A stretch of DNA of 64,000 nucleotides from Saccopteryx bilineata (Eukaryota; Chordata; Mammalia; Chiroptera; Emballonuridae), in NCBI RefSeq assembly GCF_036850765.1, contig NC_089493.1, positions 17,237,632-17,301,631 of the forward strand. Direction: 5' to 3'. The notes beneath the pieces were generated by a model. It was not told the DNA's origin. It saw only the letters and a list, made by a program, of their open reading frames with translations, and did not search any database. Both the position numbers and the translations under genes were made by a program. This document shows positions 38,351 through 50,112 of the stretch, one piece after another. Position 1 is the first letter of the stretch. The number at the start of each line of letters is the position of its first letter.

Positions 38351-38794
38351 AAATAAGTCATCCTTGAGTTAATAACCACAGTTAATAACCACAACTGTCC
38401 ACGGCCTCCTTCTTTATGGGAATCTCATTTCCAGAAAATAACTATTTTCATGGTAATGACCTAGAGATTACACTGTGAACCTTTAAATAATCTATACTGT
38501 AGTTAGATATAGGCTACGTACGACACAGTGAATAAGGACTGTCCCTTTTGATATTGCTGATGGAACACCCCCCCCCTTAAAAATAAAAACACCTACCTCT
38601 GCTTTTACATGTGAAGAATTCATTTTGACTAGCAAACTGTCAAAATGTTTTACTTTGATTTGTGTCTACTATACTTTTCATGATGGTGACATTTTGTTAC
38701 AACAATTCTTTGAGATATTTCTTTATGTGCCTTTCTGCAAGATGGCTCAGAGCTTTGAGGCTGTCTGTGAAATGTAAAAAGGATGTTCTTCAAA

Positions 38795-38915
38795 TCATTT
38801 TAATAGTTCTCCCAGCCTTCCCTGTGGGTGTATACATATCCTGATTCCATCTAAAGCTTTCAAGTCAGATTAATGTGTGGCCAGCAAATAATCCCCACAG
38901 CAAAAATTCTGTAAA
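38795..38915. repeat. Copy 1 of a diverged direct repeat
   Basis: TTTTAATAGTTCTCCCAGCC, CCTGTGGGTGTATACATATC and AAAGCTTTCAAGTCA recur in order at 41050-41170. Similarity is roughly 70% by eye. The family is unknown. Confidence 0.65.
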
Positions 38916-39169
38916 AAAAAATAGTAACGAGTAACCGAGAGATTTTTAAGAATATGTATATGTTCTGCTGTTTCTTGTAAAGTACATGTTGTGGTGTTTG
39001 AGCAAGCCTTATTCCACATAATTCAGAATTCCACAGCTCTTTCTGAGGTTTATTTTGAAGTCATCCAGCCATAGACATGGACAGAGTAGTTGTTATTTGA
39101 GCTGCTGCTGTAAGTGGAGACCTTATCCCACAAGGAGCCTGCAGGGCCCCTTGTGTTCCATTCACACTT

Positions 39170-39480
39170 TCTCGAAAAACGTGTTCTGGGCACCTGCCAG
39201 GGGCTAAACACTGTACTCAGCACAGAACGAGATACAATTGACAGACTATGTGCTCCGTCTCCACGGGGCCCAGAGCAGAGGCATCAAACAGACCCATGAA
39301 AAGTCATAATGGAGAAGTGCTATAAATAAAACTAGTTTAAGGTTATATTTAACTGAACCAGAGGAGTCAGATGATTGACAGGTGTGATTAAAGAAGCTTT
39401 CTGGGCTGGGGGATGGAGGACATTGGAATTATATCTTGAAAGAGGGACTTGTCAACTGGCAAAGGAGAAGGTAAATATCA
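39170..39480. mobile_element. Ancient dispersed repeat, family uncertain (L2-like)
   Basis: GGCACCTGCCAGGGGCTAAA, GAGATACAATTGACAGA, AGTGCTATAAATAAAACTAG and GCTTTCTGGGC match a common old mammalian repeat. It may continue at 39740-39900 beyond the SINE. Confidence 0.5.
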
Positions 39481-39584
39481 TAGTATAAAAGCTTTAAGCA
39501 AAACTACAGCAGTATGAGGAGCTCGAGATCTCTTGATGATAGCCTGAGACATTGTTTGCTTATTCATTTTCAGTACATACCCAG

Positions 39585-39728
39585 CTCTGGCTGGGTAGTC
39601 CGGTTGCTTAAAGCACTGTCTCTAGGCACAGAGGTCGCTGGTCTGACCCCCAGTCAGGGCACAGACAGGAACAGACCGATGTTTCTGTCTCTCTCCCTTC
39701 CTCTCTCTTAAAAATCAGTAAATAACTT
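39585..39728 (+). mobile_element. Older VES-like tRNA-derived SINE (type D)
   Basis: CTCTGGCTGGGTAGTCCGGT head, GACCCCCAGTCAGGGCACAG, a CT-rich tract and an AAAAATCAGTAAATAA tail. No clear target-site duplication. Confidence 0.78.
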
Positions 39729-39932
39729 TGAAAAAAAATAAAACACATAATGACTGAGAATAAAAAACTAGTAGAAATGCCAGGGAGAAATGTGTGGTAT
39801 GACATACATGTGACACAAAGAGTTTGGATTCTACCTTGACAGCAATGAAGTATCTTTGAAAACAAGACCATCCTACCTTCAAGCATTCCTTAGAGAGTAC
39901 CCTTCGCCCTGCAGTGCGTAAGAAAGGTTGAA

Positions 39933-40293
39933 AGGCCCTGGCCGTTGGTTCAGTGGTAGAGCATCGGCCTGGCGTGCAGGAGTCCTGGGTTCGATTCCCG
40001 GCCAGGGCACACAGGAGAGGTGCCCATCTGCTTCTCCACCCCTCCCCTTCTCCTTCCTCTCTTTCTCTTCCTCTCCCACAGCCAAGGCTCCATTGGAGCA
40101 AAGTTGGCCCAGGCACTGAGGATGGCTCTATGGCCTCTGCCTCAGGTGCTAGAATGGCTCTGGTTGCAACAGAGCGGCCCCAGATGGGTGGAGCATTGCC
40201 CCCTGGTGGGGCCATGGATCTTGGTCAGGCACATGCGAGAGTCTGTCTAGATTCCCCATTTCCAACTTCAGAAAAATACAAAAAAAAAAAGAA
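39933..40293 (+). mobile_element. Long tRNA-derived bat SINE (type A)
   Basis: Head GGCCCTGGCCGTTGGTTCAG, body as in other type A copies, short A tail. Target-site duplication with one mismatch: AGAAAGGTTGAA at 39921-39932 and AGAAAGGCTGAA at 40294-40305. Confidence 0.92.
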
Positions 40294-40305
40294 AGAAAGG
40301 CTGAA

Positions 40306-42241
40306 GCAGTAACAAACTAGAGGAAGTGTCCTACGTGTTAGAGAAGCACACACGAGACAGCATGTTAGTGCTGGGACTCAGACAATGGGCTGACTCAATG
40401 CAGGACGGTGAGTGCTCAAAGGCATAATGCAGCGACCTCCTAGACAGTGTGTTTGTTGATTATTAGCAGCTTCCAGGAAAGATTTTTGATGATACAAAGT
40501 TAACTCTCCTGGAAAACAGTCTTATTCAGCACCAAAACATATCTGGCCTCAGCAAATATTTGCTGAATCAAAACAAAATGAAACAAAAGCTCATACTACC
40601 CAAACCAGGGAGTTCAGTAGACTCTGAGCTAGCAGTTTTCTATTTGATTAGGAAAAGATTGACCCAAAATGGAGGTCTAATATGCATTGAAATGATAAGA
40701 ATCTCCCTCAGGGTACACTGAAATTTTTATCTAGTTTATACTTCCTATCAAGAAAATACACACATGAAATTATCGGATGGTGTGTGTGAAAAAACGATAT
40801 CTATTTTGAAGTGAAGTGTAACATTAAAAATTCTTGATCCTGAACTTTGTATGTTTGTGTAATAGTCTCTAAAGCACACATTCTGTATTTGTGCTACAAA
40901 AAAAGGTAGTATAACTCTAGAAACTGGTTTGTTACTTCCCTAATAGATCCAGACATGTGAAGATCTTCAGTAGGATCTACAAAATACTTAGAGCAACATC
41001 TCAAGCATAAAGCAAATTTATTACTAAAAATAACCTAACTCGAGTCCTTTTAATAGTTCTGTCAGCTTACCCTGTGGGTGTAGACACGTCTGCGTTCCAT
41101 TTGAAGCTTTCAAATCACATAAACATGCAGCCATCAGATAATCACAAACACAGAATTTCTATGAAAATATGGAAATGCATTACCAAGGGATTTCATAGAC
41201 ATGAATATTTTAAGTTTTATAAAAATATTCCCTTGATTTGTCACAAACAATACATCATATATGCATTTAGAGTAAAGTTGTATCTCCCTCATCAAAAATC
41301 TTAAACATTGACTAAGAAATTGTCCTAAAAACTAGTAAGTCTTAAGGCTAATCAGTTTATTAAGAGGTGAGTTAAAAAACCATGGAGTCATGCTTGGGGT
41401 TAATTCCTGACTGTCATTTTCAGGATGCCAAGTTTTAAAATCTGAAAAATTAAAAGAATAAACCTCACAAGGTTAAAAGGAAAATGCAATCATGTATGTC
41501 AAAGCATGTGGAATACAGTCTTACATATACAAAGATGCTCCATAATTGTCAGGTGCCATTTTTATGTTTTTAGTTTGATTCCCATTCTGGTGCTCAATGG
41601 GACTATAAGAGGTTGCATGTGTAATCATCAGTGGCAATTCTTACATTTTAAATGACTTGGCCTAAATTTGAAAATTTAATTCAAACTGAGTTCTGATTTT
41701 ATCAATGCACTACCACTTTTTTTTCATCTATTAAATACCATGATCATCTAATATATAAGTTAGTTACATCAGCAAATTTACCAGTAAGTATGTTATGTCT
41801 CTTTTGTTACATTTGATATGCTGTTGAGTTTAACGAGAGAATGTTAAGTCATTACATGGGCCCTGAGACACTAGAATAAGTTGGAACATGTGTTTATTAC
41901 ACGATCTGTGAGCTCCTTAACAGTGGAGCCATGTTTTTCTCAGAGTCTTCAGTAGACCCTAAGATAGTCCTCTGCAGAAAGTGGATGAGGAGTAAATACA
42001 TTGAATGAGCAAACAGATTTCTTTAGGAATATTGTGGGATAGAATGCTCAATTTGGATAAGACCGCATTTTATTCATCTATGATACCTCTGAACTCATCC
42101 AAGTGCCTGGAACAGAGCAGGAGTTTAATAAATGTATTTAAATAAATTATATTTCTCAACTAAGGGTCTGGTCTTCATAAAATAAAGTCTGTAATTCTTG
42201 ATAAAAATGGCCAAAACACATGAACATTATTTAACATTAAA
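40306..42241. other. Non-coding intergenic stretch
   Basis: No gene is recognised. Contains the second copy of the direct repeat (41050-41170). Confidence 0.45.
41050..41170. repeat. Copy 2 of a diverged direct repeat
   Basis: See 38795-38915: shared blocks include TTTTAATAGTTCT, CCCTGTGGGTGTA and GAAGCTTTCAAATCA, in the same orientation about 2.25 kb away. Confidence 0.65.
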
Positions 42242-42253
42242 AAAAATCTCCCT

Positions 42254-42624
42254 GCCCTGGCTGGTTGGCTCAGTGGTAGAGCGTCGGCCTGTAGTGCAGG
42301 AGTCCTGGGTTCGATTCCCGGCCAGGGCACACAGAAGCGCCCATCTGCTTCTCCACCCCTCCCCCTCTCCTTCCTCTCTGTCTCTCTCTTCCCCTCCCGC
42401 AGCCAAGGCTCCATTGGAGAAAAGTTGGCCCGGGCACTGAGGATGGCTCTGTGGCCTCTGCCTCAGGCACTATAGAGTGGCTCTGGTCACAACAGAGCGA
42501 CGCCCCGGATGGGCAGAGCATCGCCCCCTGGTGGGCGTGCCAGGTGGATTCCGGTCGGGTGCATGCGGGAGTCTGTCTGACTGCCTCCCCGTTTCTGGCT
42601 TTGGAAAAATACAAAAAAAAAGAG
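42254..42624 (+). mobile_element. Long tRNA-derived bat SINE (type A), young copy
   Basis: Head GCCCTGGCTGGTTGGCTCAG with an intact B-box region GGTTCGATTCCCG. A perfect 12-bp target-site duplication, AAAAATCTCCCT, lies at 42242-42253 and 42625-42636. It is the last SINE before the FLRT2 block. Confidence 0.94.
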
Positions 42625-43249
42625 AAAAATCTCCCTAGATATCATGATTTTATTTTCTGATTCAATCTCTGTGAAATGTAGTATTATTGAAATGGCCAAA
42701 AGGGGATAAGAAAGGGGGTTCTGGAAGAACATGAGATTAATACAGAGTTCAACTTGAGCATATAAGTAAGTAATTTTCCATGAGTGCTCATTAAAAGTAT
42801 AGGTGGATGAAAACAAAAAATTCTGAAATAGAAAAGGACCATGAGAATTCTTCAGGAAAACCGACATTTAAAACCAACAGAGAATAGAGGAAAAGACTAC
42901 TCTGATTAGATAACTACATTGGTGTTTTCCTACATACTAAACATAGATTTCACAAATACAAAGTAATATGCTCAAGGTATGACGTATATTTAAAAGATAC
43001 TTGTAGGAACAACACAATTCAGGAACTAGAACATGAAGATTTCATGTAAATCCCACCCAAGGAGACTCAAATGGTCTTAAGACACCAATGTTGTCTTCAA
43101 GATAGGAAAAACAAACAAACAAAATTCTATTGCTTCCTTCATTCCTACCCACCTCCTATATGGTCTGGAAGCATCCCTTATTTCTCTTCAACATCACAAT
43201 GTTAGTTGTAACCCAATAAACTTACTCAGATAAACACAATGTGGTTTTC

Positions 43250-46200
43250 TTTTAAAATAAGCCTTTACTGAATATATCAACAAGGTACTGTATAGTGTAG
43301 AGTGAATTTGTAGTTAACAAAGTGTGCGACATGATAGGTCTCAGAGGATGAGTGGTGCAGAATCTTCCAGCCCCTTGCAGTCCCTTGTCAGCAAGAATGC
43401 ACTAAACACAAACCAGAAGCAAATCAACATACGAGTTAAACAATAACAAATCATCAGGATTAACTTTCGGGGAAGATATACTGGTCCTCTGAGGGACACA
43501 CGGTGGCTCCGCATTCACCTTGCCTCTTACAGGTTGTAAATCTGACATCCCAGATATACCTCCACAAATGCCCCCGTGCGTGTATTTGTGTGTGCGCACA
43601 CATGTGTTTATATACTTCTTTGAAAATGCCTGTTGCGATGCCCTTGCTTTGTGCTCTTCTGGTGGGTGTGCTGCTAGAAAAACGAAACGTTTAGCAAAAC
43701 AGTCTGATGCGTGTGTTATAACAACAGTATCAGCGTGTACACAACTATCTCCCCACAATGAGTGACAAGCATCCCCCATCGTCAGCATTGTCTTTCCATC
43801 CTGCTGAAGAAACCAGAGAAGGATGTAAATGACAAGATTAAGGCCTGGAAGGGGCGGTTCATCTGTTTTGTGTCTCTTTCCCAGTTGGGCACTCTTTGCT
43901 GCTTTGCTTTCCCACGCAGCTAGAAAGGTAAATCATGAGCAAAACCGTTATTCTCACCTTCTAAAGTGAAAGTTAATGTCTCCTTGTTATAGGTTAGAGA
44001 AAAAGAAATGTTATGAAAGAAGTCAATGGAAATTAACCACTTCACTGTCAAAAGTTGCAAATGGGCTCTGCAGCTGAGCTTTGCTGGCCAAGGGCCACAC
44101 CTGCTCCCTGGGGGCTGCAACCAAGTTGCCTGTGTTTGGAATGGAAGCTCTGCTCCCATGAAGAGTGTATCCTCCTCAGTGGGGAAGGAAGTTCTGACTT
44201 CCGTGAAATGTCTAAGACCCTTACGATCGGCACTAGTAGGAAATGGAGGCGTAACATTAGCTACTTCATTTAATACTTCTTACCAGACTGGTCACATTAC
44301 ACTTTTTTTTTTTAATCTCGGGAAAAAATAATGTCTAATCTATTTTCAAACAACATCCAGATCATTTAAAAATGGCATTATTTCTCACAGGATAGAATGT
44401 TTTCCACTTGTTACACAAGGAAAAGAGGCAAGGGGAACACACTCCTCTTTCTGCCTTCCATCTGACGGGCCACGGCTGTGTCGGACAGTTTTGAGGAAAC
44501 CTCAAGGTTTTTCAAACACATTTCTCTAGACAAGCAGGTATTAATGACAACCCTGGGCATGACTGATGGTTACTAATACCTCTACTATCATGATGATGCC
44601 TTTCCCTTTCAGAATTTCCTCTGCACAGTGGTGCCTTACTATGTGAAGTCACCTCACTTGGTCAGATAGCATTCAGCATTTAAAAGCCAGTGACTGTGGC
44701 TTTGTTCATGGACTTGGCTTGCACCTTCAACCTTGTCTTTTAGCTAAACACCTCAAAATACATAATAATGTCATCAAAACAAGCCGAATACGGAGCAGAT
44801 GTGTTAACAGAAGACATTATGTTAACTAAAACTGTCAATCAAAGCCCAATCCACCATTGATGGTGGTTCAGCAGTTTTCCTAACACACGTAAGATATTAC
44901 AAATCCCATGATGTGCTTTCTATCATGGTGTAGGTCAGAGTCTCAGGTACGTTATTGCAAAGGGGGGATTGGTTTTCATTTCAGCCATCCTTGTCATGTT
45001 GTACACAAGATGAAAGTAAAGCCTGCCACCAGATTCTCTCTCTTCAGAAGCACCTTCTAGCAATAGAACCTTTTCAGATCAACCTAACCATTTCACATGA
45101 CTAGATCCGCAATGTACCAGTAAGCCCCAAATAGTTCTTTGAATCCTGTAAGGCATTAAAGACACCTCTCCAACCTTGGTCTTCTTGGCCCAGAGCAAAA
45201 CATTTCAGCAGCCAAATATCCCACTAGGGGTTATACACACAACACAAATAAATAAGAATGATTATTTTGTGGATAAAAGAAAAAAAAATACCTCAAAAGT
45301 CAAAGTACCATCATTTTGAACACATAATTTTATCTACACAGCCAAGGGGAAGAGGGCCATTGAAGAGAATAATCCAGTTAAATACACAAAACCCCATGTC
45401 ATTGTTCTGAATTTCAGGTAGCTTCCTGTCTCACTGACCACCTTCATGGACTGCCTTATTCCTTCACTGTGTGGGGGCTAGCTTTAAAAAAGCAACAGCC
45501 AATACTCACTAGCTATTCGACTACGATGGAAACCAAAATCACTGCAGAATTAATTCAAATTAATTCATAGTTAATTTTGGCCCAACTGACTGCACAGTTT
45601 CAACTCTTGTGTTTAGAACATTGTGTCTTCAGTTATATTTTCTGCTTATTTGGAGAGACAAAAGAGATTAAAACATAGAAGATGGGCTATATTATTAAAG
45701 AAAAATAAAGCTCTTACTCTAAAGAAAAACTTGCATAGCATTTTATACCTAAACTTTTACAAAGAAGACACGTCACAGTTCTATTTTGTTCCAAGTGAGT
45801 GAGAGAGAGGAAGAGAGTACAAACACAAAATGTGAGAGTAACTTTATGGGTCCATAAAATAATGGCTCGTGGTATAGGGAATGTGCCACACAGAGAGAAA
45901 TGCCTCAATTTGATTTTGAAAAGAATTTTCCAAGGTTGTATATTTTAGATAATAGTTGTGATCTATAGCCCTTCTAAATCTAAATCTAAGGAATGGAAAA
46001 AGTAAGTGGTATATGCTTTCTAAAGATGACATTGCTTCAAAATTATCCAGATAGAAGCACGAACACCCTTCTCTTCTATGTGCCCTCAGCTCTGTACTCA
46101 GCTGTGCCAAGATGAGGGTAACACACCCTGGCTCTCTGACTTGTTCATTTTTCATCTGTTATCCTGTTAAAATAAGATTGATTATCCCTCCGCAATTCCC

Positions 46201-47709
46201 AAAGAAGAGGAACATTTCAAGATTGAAAAGAAATAACTAAAATTTCAAAAAATGGGACAGGCTCAAAGTCAATCCAAGGAGGAAACTCAATATTGTTTTT
46301 TAAAGAAAAAAAAAAAAAAAAACCCAAACATACATTATTTCGGCCAGCTTTGATCTGTTCTTTTGGAATTATTAACAGTGAAAACTATTATACATTTTAA
46401 AGTATGTAAGTGTCTATGAATATTTTGTGCAACCAAGACTGGCATCCATAATTTTCTTTCAAATTTTGAGCAGGGGGGGTGGAGAAAAACAAACAGCATA
46501 AACTCCTAATTACGAAAATATATGTGCGGTGATTGGAAGACAAGAATTTGCAAGGGGTTTAAGGTATTATTAATTCAAGCTATTTCAACATGATACTAAC
46601 AAAAGCAGTTGACAGAGTATAGCAAAATCACTGATTGCTTGCTTTTGTCTAAATATAGTATCAATACTTTTGAAATAACAAGTTGCTTGAGTATATTCCA
46701 CACATTGATTCCCTTCTTGGTCTAAATATCATGTTGACATAGCTGAAGTGAATCTACCCAAATAATTCTCATTATCAAAAATAATTCCATTCAATATAAT
46801 CTTCCCATTATTTGTATTAGCCTCTTCTAAAAAAAGTATTCTAGAATATATCTCTGTTGAATGTGATTCAACCTGACATATAATTTGAACAGTAACACTT
46901 TTAAAGGGAATATTCCTGCTGGGACATCATACCTGTCCCTGAAGATGACGCCAATCAGACTTCGGTCTCTTAACTCTGTTATCCCATAGGGCCAGGCAAG
47001 CGCAGGGAGTGATGTTTAAGTTCCTGGTCAGAATGCCAACCCCCAAGTTTAAAGGTCTTTTCAAAATTCATCTCATTTTCTTGATTCCACCACATTGGGT
47101 TAACTTATCTCACAGGAACTGACTTCCTTGTGATGCTTTTTCCATTTCCTGTTTTAAGTCAAATCAAGGTAACTACCCCCTTTCTTCTATGTAGGAATTT
47201 TTAACTTTTCTTCCAGACTAGGAAGTATAGAAATAGCCTGAAGCTATCTGGGCCCTTCTCTGTTTGACCCTTATAATTTTTCCGACCCTGATGTGTCCAT
47301 TTTCATCTGCCCTTTCATCTGACCACCAGCCCTAGGAAAGGGATTTACTCTGACAGCTTCTACAGCGAAGTGGTTAATGCGCACATCTTAAGCAAGAATC
47401 ACTTGTTCTTTCGCCTTGGCGTTGGGTTCTCTTTGTACAACCCTGTACAGTACTTCAGCAACTATTTTTTTTTTTTAGGTTTTAAAAAGCAAAGAGTTAC
47501 AAAACTGTTTGTAATTAACTTGAAATAGAAAAGATAGCACTTTTTTTTTAAATCCCATTATATAGTACACCGTATAAATTACAGAGTATTCAAATGCACA
47601 AATGCATCTGGGGAACATTTATCAAATGTAATTGGCGAGTCGTTCGGGCACACACGCGTGTGTTCTCAGGCGCGTCACTGTCCGCCTGTGTGACGCTGCA
47701 CCCTGGCGG
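43250..47709 (-). other. FLRT2: Probable long FLRT2 3' UTR, repeat-free
   Basis: The 4.4 kb downstream of the FLRT2 stop has no SINE, LINE or LTR that I can recognise, unlike the DNA further left where SINEs recur every few kb. FLRT2 messages are known to have long 3' UTRs. Several candidate poly(A) signals occur on the minus strand, for example ATTAAA near 44267 and AGTAAA near 43273, but none is clearly decisive. The left boundary is a guess set by the end of the repeat-free block. Confidence 0.4.
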
Positions 47710-49692
47710 TCACGTGTGGCAGTGCTCCAGGTCTGGGACGCTGCTGTTGCAGTATCGCATGTTGTTGGGGATGTGACAGTCTGTGTAATTGATGCCCCCG
47801 TTTGGGGTGTAAATGGGCTGCAGTCTGAAATCTCCTTTAAGGAGCTGATCGTTATTTAAGGAGACGATCTGAAAGCTGGTTTCCGTCATCTCCAGGATGG
47901 AATTGTCCTTCTTGGTGCCCGCCTCGCAGTAGTCGTCTTTCCGCCGGCCTCGGTTGTACTTCCACTTCTGGGAGGTGTAGCGCCCCTTTTTGTGCATGTG
48001 CCAGCAGAAGACGCTGAGCAAGACCACGAGCACAAATATCACCGCGCCCCCGATCAGCCCCGCCAGCAGAAACGGGGAGCCCATGCTGTGGGACGTCGTC
48101 TGCTCATGGCTGGAAGCGGTGTTGCTGCCATTGTTCAGATAGGAGGCGTGGGTGGTCGCCTCGGAACAGATGGTATCTTCCACGGCGCGGTAGTTAAAAG
48201 CATCCAGTGGCACCAAACAGATCCGGTAGGTGGACCTGGGCTCCAGATTCACCAGGCTCAAATGCTGCTTCTCCCCACTGACTATGCGTTCCTGAACAAT
48301 GCCCCCGACTAAACTGTGGCCCATTTTCACCCACGTGAGTTTGTAGGCCATCACCGTAAAGAGAGACAGCCAGCTGACTTGAATGGAAGTGTCATTCACA
48401 AAATGGACAGACAGCTGGATCCGTTCCGAAATAGGCGGAGTCACTCTTTCTCTGCCATCCCAGTCGGGAATGGTGGGGAGTTTGGAGGTGGTAGGAGTTG
48501 GGGGCGTATAGCTTTTGCTCGGGGTTGGGACAGGGAGTGTGGGCAGCTGTGTCGTGGGCGGGGCCGTCGTTGGGGCTGGGGTGAACACAGGCAGGCCGGG
48601 GGTGGTGGTGGGACACGACAGGAGGTTGAGATTCAACTCCCTGACAGCCATCCCCCGGACTTGCTCGGGACCCTGGCACATGAAACCTCGCACGTTGAGA
48701 GAGGACGGGATGTACTTGAGCCATTCCGTGACCCATTTAATACTGCAGTCACAAAACCAAGGGTTATTCCGAGCAGTGAGCTGTTTCAGGTTGGAGAGAT
48801 TATCGAAGACCCCTTGAGTCAACATGCGCAGCTGATTGTTGGATATATCCAGCCGTTCCAGCTTCCGGAGGTTGGAGAAGGCTGTCAAAGGGATGTGGTT
48901 AATCTGGTTGTCCTGCAGATACAGCCGGAGCAGATGCGTCCCTGGGAGGTCAGGTGGGGGGTGGGAGAGCGAATTCCTCACCATGGAAAATTCCTTGAGC
49001 TTGCTGAGGTGGCTGAAGGTGCCCTCGGCGATGCCCTTGTTGGTCAGGAGGTTCCCGTCCACAATCAGACGCTCCAAGCTCGTGAGGTTCTGAAAGGCCA
49101 TGTCTGATATGACAGCGATTCGATTTTCATCCACTCTCAGCTCCTGCAAGTCCACAGGAAGCCCAACGGGTACACTGCTCAGATGGTTCTTGGATAGAAA
49201 CAACAGTTTGAGGCTAACAGCCTCCCGGAAGGCCCCGTCCTCCACTCCCACCGTGGATATCGAGTTGTCATCCAGGTGGAGCTCTTCCAGCTTCAGGAGC
49301 TGAGCCAGAGCCACCCGTGAAATGGTCTGAATGTTGTTTTCCTGCAAATGCAGAACTCGGACGTTCTTGGGGAGGTTCATGGGGAATTCATCCAGTTGGT
49401 TGCCATAAAGGTAGACCGTGTGCACCGACTGTACGTTGTGCAGTTCCGCAGGAAACCCAGCATTATTAATTTGGTTGTTGTGGAGGTAGAGTACGGTTAC
49501 GCCCTCCGGGATCCCAAGAGGCACTGAGGTCAAGCTTCGCTCGTTACAGTAGACAAAGTTCCTGTCGCAGCGGCACACGCTGGGGCACGCCAGGAGTTCT
49601 GACACTTGTGAGTAGAGCCCCAGGAAAACGAGAAGCCAAGATTTCAGGAAGAAAGCCCCATGGCTGGGCCACGGTGTGGTCTGTAAGCCCAT
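47710..49692 (-). CDS. FLRT2: FLRT2, fibronectin leucine-rich transmembrane protein 2 (complete, 660 aa)
   Basis: FLRT2 is a type I single-pass membrane protein. From family knowledge, its leucine-rich repeats bind latrophilins and UNC5 receptors, and it acts in cell adhesion, axon guidance and FGF signalling. Visible in order: hydrophobic signal peptide (about residues 15-35); LRRNT cap with Cys36, 40, 42 and 49; about ten LRRs (65-310) with the usual LxxLxLxxN pattern; LRRCT cap (NPWFCDC at 310-316, Cys339, Cys360); Pro/Thr-rich linker (361-408); fibronectin III domain (about 420-515); one membrane helix (about 540-563) followed by HMHKKGR; and a cytoplasmic tail ending DLEHCHT. N-glycosylation motifs lie at 202, 433 and 521. 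The length equals the known human protein. The start is the first in-frame ATG, with G at -3 and G at +4; the frame stays open further upstream but with no ATG. The stop is TGA at 47710-47712. No frameshift or lost residue is seen, so the gene looks functional. Confidence 0.97.
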   Translation of the reverse strand: MGLQTTPWPSHGAFFLKSWLLVFLGLYSQVSELLACPSVCRCDRNFVYCNERSLTSVPLGIPEGVTVLYLHNNQINNAGFPAELHNVQSVHTVYLYGNQLDEFPMNLPKNVRVLHLQENNIQTISRVALAQLLKLEELHLDDNSISTVGVEDGAFREAVSLKLLFLSKNHLSSVPVGLPVDLQELRVDENRIAVISDMAFQNLTSLERLIVDGNLLTNKGIAEGTFSHLSKLKEFSMVRNSLSHPPPDLPGTHLLRLYLQDNQINHIPLTAFSNLRKLERLDISNNQLRMLTQGVFDNLSNLKQLTARNNPWFCDCSIKWVTEWLKYIPSSLNVRGFMCQGPEQVRGMAVRELNLNLLSCPTTTPGLPVFTPAPTTAPPTTQLPTLPVPTPSKSYTPPTPTTSKLPTIPDWDGRERVTPPISERIQLSVHFVNDTSIQVSWLSLFTVMAYKLTWVKMGHSLVGGIVQERIVSGEKQHLSLVNLEPRSTYRICLVPLDAFNYRAVEDTICSEATTHASYLNNGSNTASSHEQTTSHSMGSPFLLAGLIGGAVIFVLVVLLSVFCWHMHKKGRYTSQKWKYNRGRRKDDYCEAGTKKDNSILEMTETSFQIVSLNNDQLLKGDFRLQPIYTPNGGINYTDCHIPNNMRYCNSSVPDLEHCHT

Positions 49693-49871
49693 CTCTGAAG
49701 TACGGAAATAAAATATAATGCGGTAGGAGGGAAAAAAAAGAAAAAATATATATATATAGATAGCAAAACCAAAATGACTAGATGGAGTTCCGTCAAAGTC
49801 CAGAACGCCCACTCGAGGAAAAGTCCCAAAGGCTTACGGTAAAAGAAATCTTCCTGCGGTCTCTGGTCTTA

Positions 49872-49907
49872 TCAGCCTGCGTTGCCCTCCTTGCTACTGT
49901 CTTCCAT
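49872..49907 (-). other. Upstream ORF 2 in FLRT2 5' UTR (11 codons)
   Basis: ATG at 49905-49907 opens a short frame, MEDSSKEGNAG, which stops at TGA (49872-49874). Its ATG has G at -3 on the minus strand (GCACATGG) and G at +4, so the context is fair. No further ATG lies between this uORF and the FLRT2 start. Confidence 0.5.
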
Positions 49908-49986
49908 GTGCAAAAAGAAAAAGACAAGAAAATTCAATAGAGAGAATTTTCTACACAGGCAACGAATGAAGCCCAGTTATCAGCGG

Positions 49987-50055
49987 TCAACAGGGACTCA
50001 GGTGGGCAGGCAAAACACTCTTCCGTTTGTAGGTCAGGTCCGCGTCGGTCAGCAT
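49987..50055 (-). other. Upstream ORF 1 in FLRT2 5' UTR (22 codons)
   Basis: ATG at 50053-50055 is followed by 21 further codons and TGA at 49987-49989. The predicted peptide begins MLTDADLTYK. It ends well before the main ATG, so reinitiation would be needed to translate FLRT2. It depends on the 5' UTR being transcribed as proposed. Confidence 0.5.
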
Positions 50056-50086
50056 ATGAACTTCTCGGTTAAGCTCAATCTGCAAT

Positions 50087-50112
50087 CTGTTGTAGGAAAG
50101 TAGAGAGAGAAG
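50087..50112 (-). other. Probable splice acceptor of the FLRT2 coding exon
   Basis: Read on the minus strand, a run of CTCTCTCTAC and TTTCCTAC leads to ACAG at 50087-50090, a good polypyrimidine tract and AG acceptor. The exon would start at 50086 with ATTGCAG. It is inferred from sequence alone, with no transcript evidence. Confidence 0.55.

Larger units (their letters stand above)
49693..50086 (-). other. FLRT2: FLRT2 5' UTR part of the coding exon
   Basis: This is the stretch between the proposed splice acceptor and the ATG. It contains two short upstream ORFs and a pyrimidine-rich tract (about 49697-49745 on the minus strand) just before the start codon. FLRT genes are known to carry the entire ORF in one exon with an upstream non-coding exon, which fits. 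A second possible acceptor (TACTTCAG, ending 3 nt before the ATG) follows the pyrimidine tract, so an alternative shorter 5' UTR cannot be excluded. Confidence 0.6.

Noticed and set aside
43402..43788. 128-codon minus-strand frame at the distal end of the presumed 3' UTR
   Set aside because: No recognisable domain, and it lies in a region better explained as FLRT2 3' UTR or flank.
48316..49107. 263-codon open frame antisense to FLRT2
   Set aside because: It lies wholly opposite conserved LRR-coding sequence. Long antisense frames are expected in GC-rich coding DNA, and it has no recognisable domain.
49693..49812. In-frame upstream extension of FLRT2 by 40 codons (700 aa total)
   Set aside because: The frame is open, but the codon at 49810-49812 is GTG, not ATG. 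The first ATG is at 49692, has a strong context, is followed by a good signal peptide, and gives the known 660-residue length.
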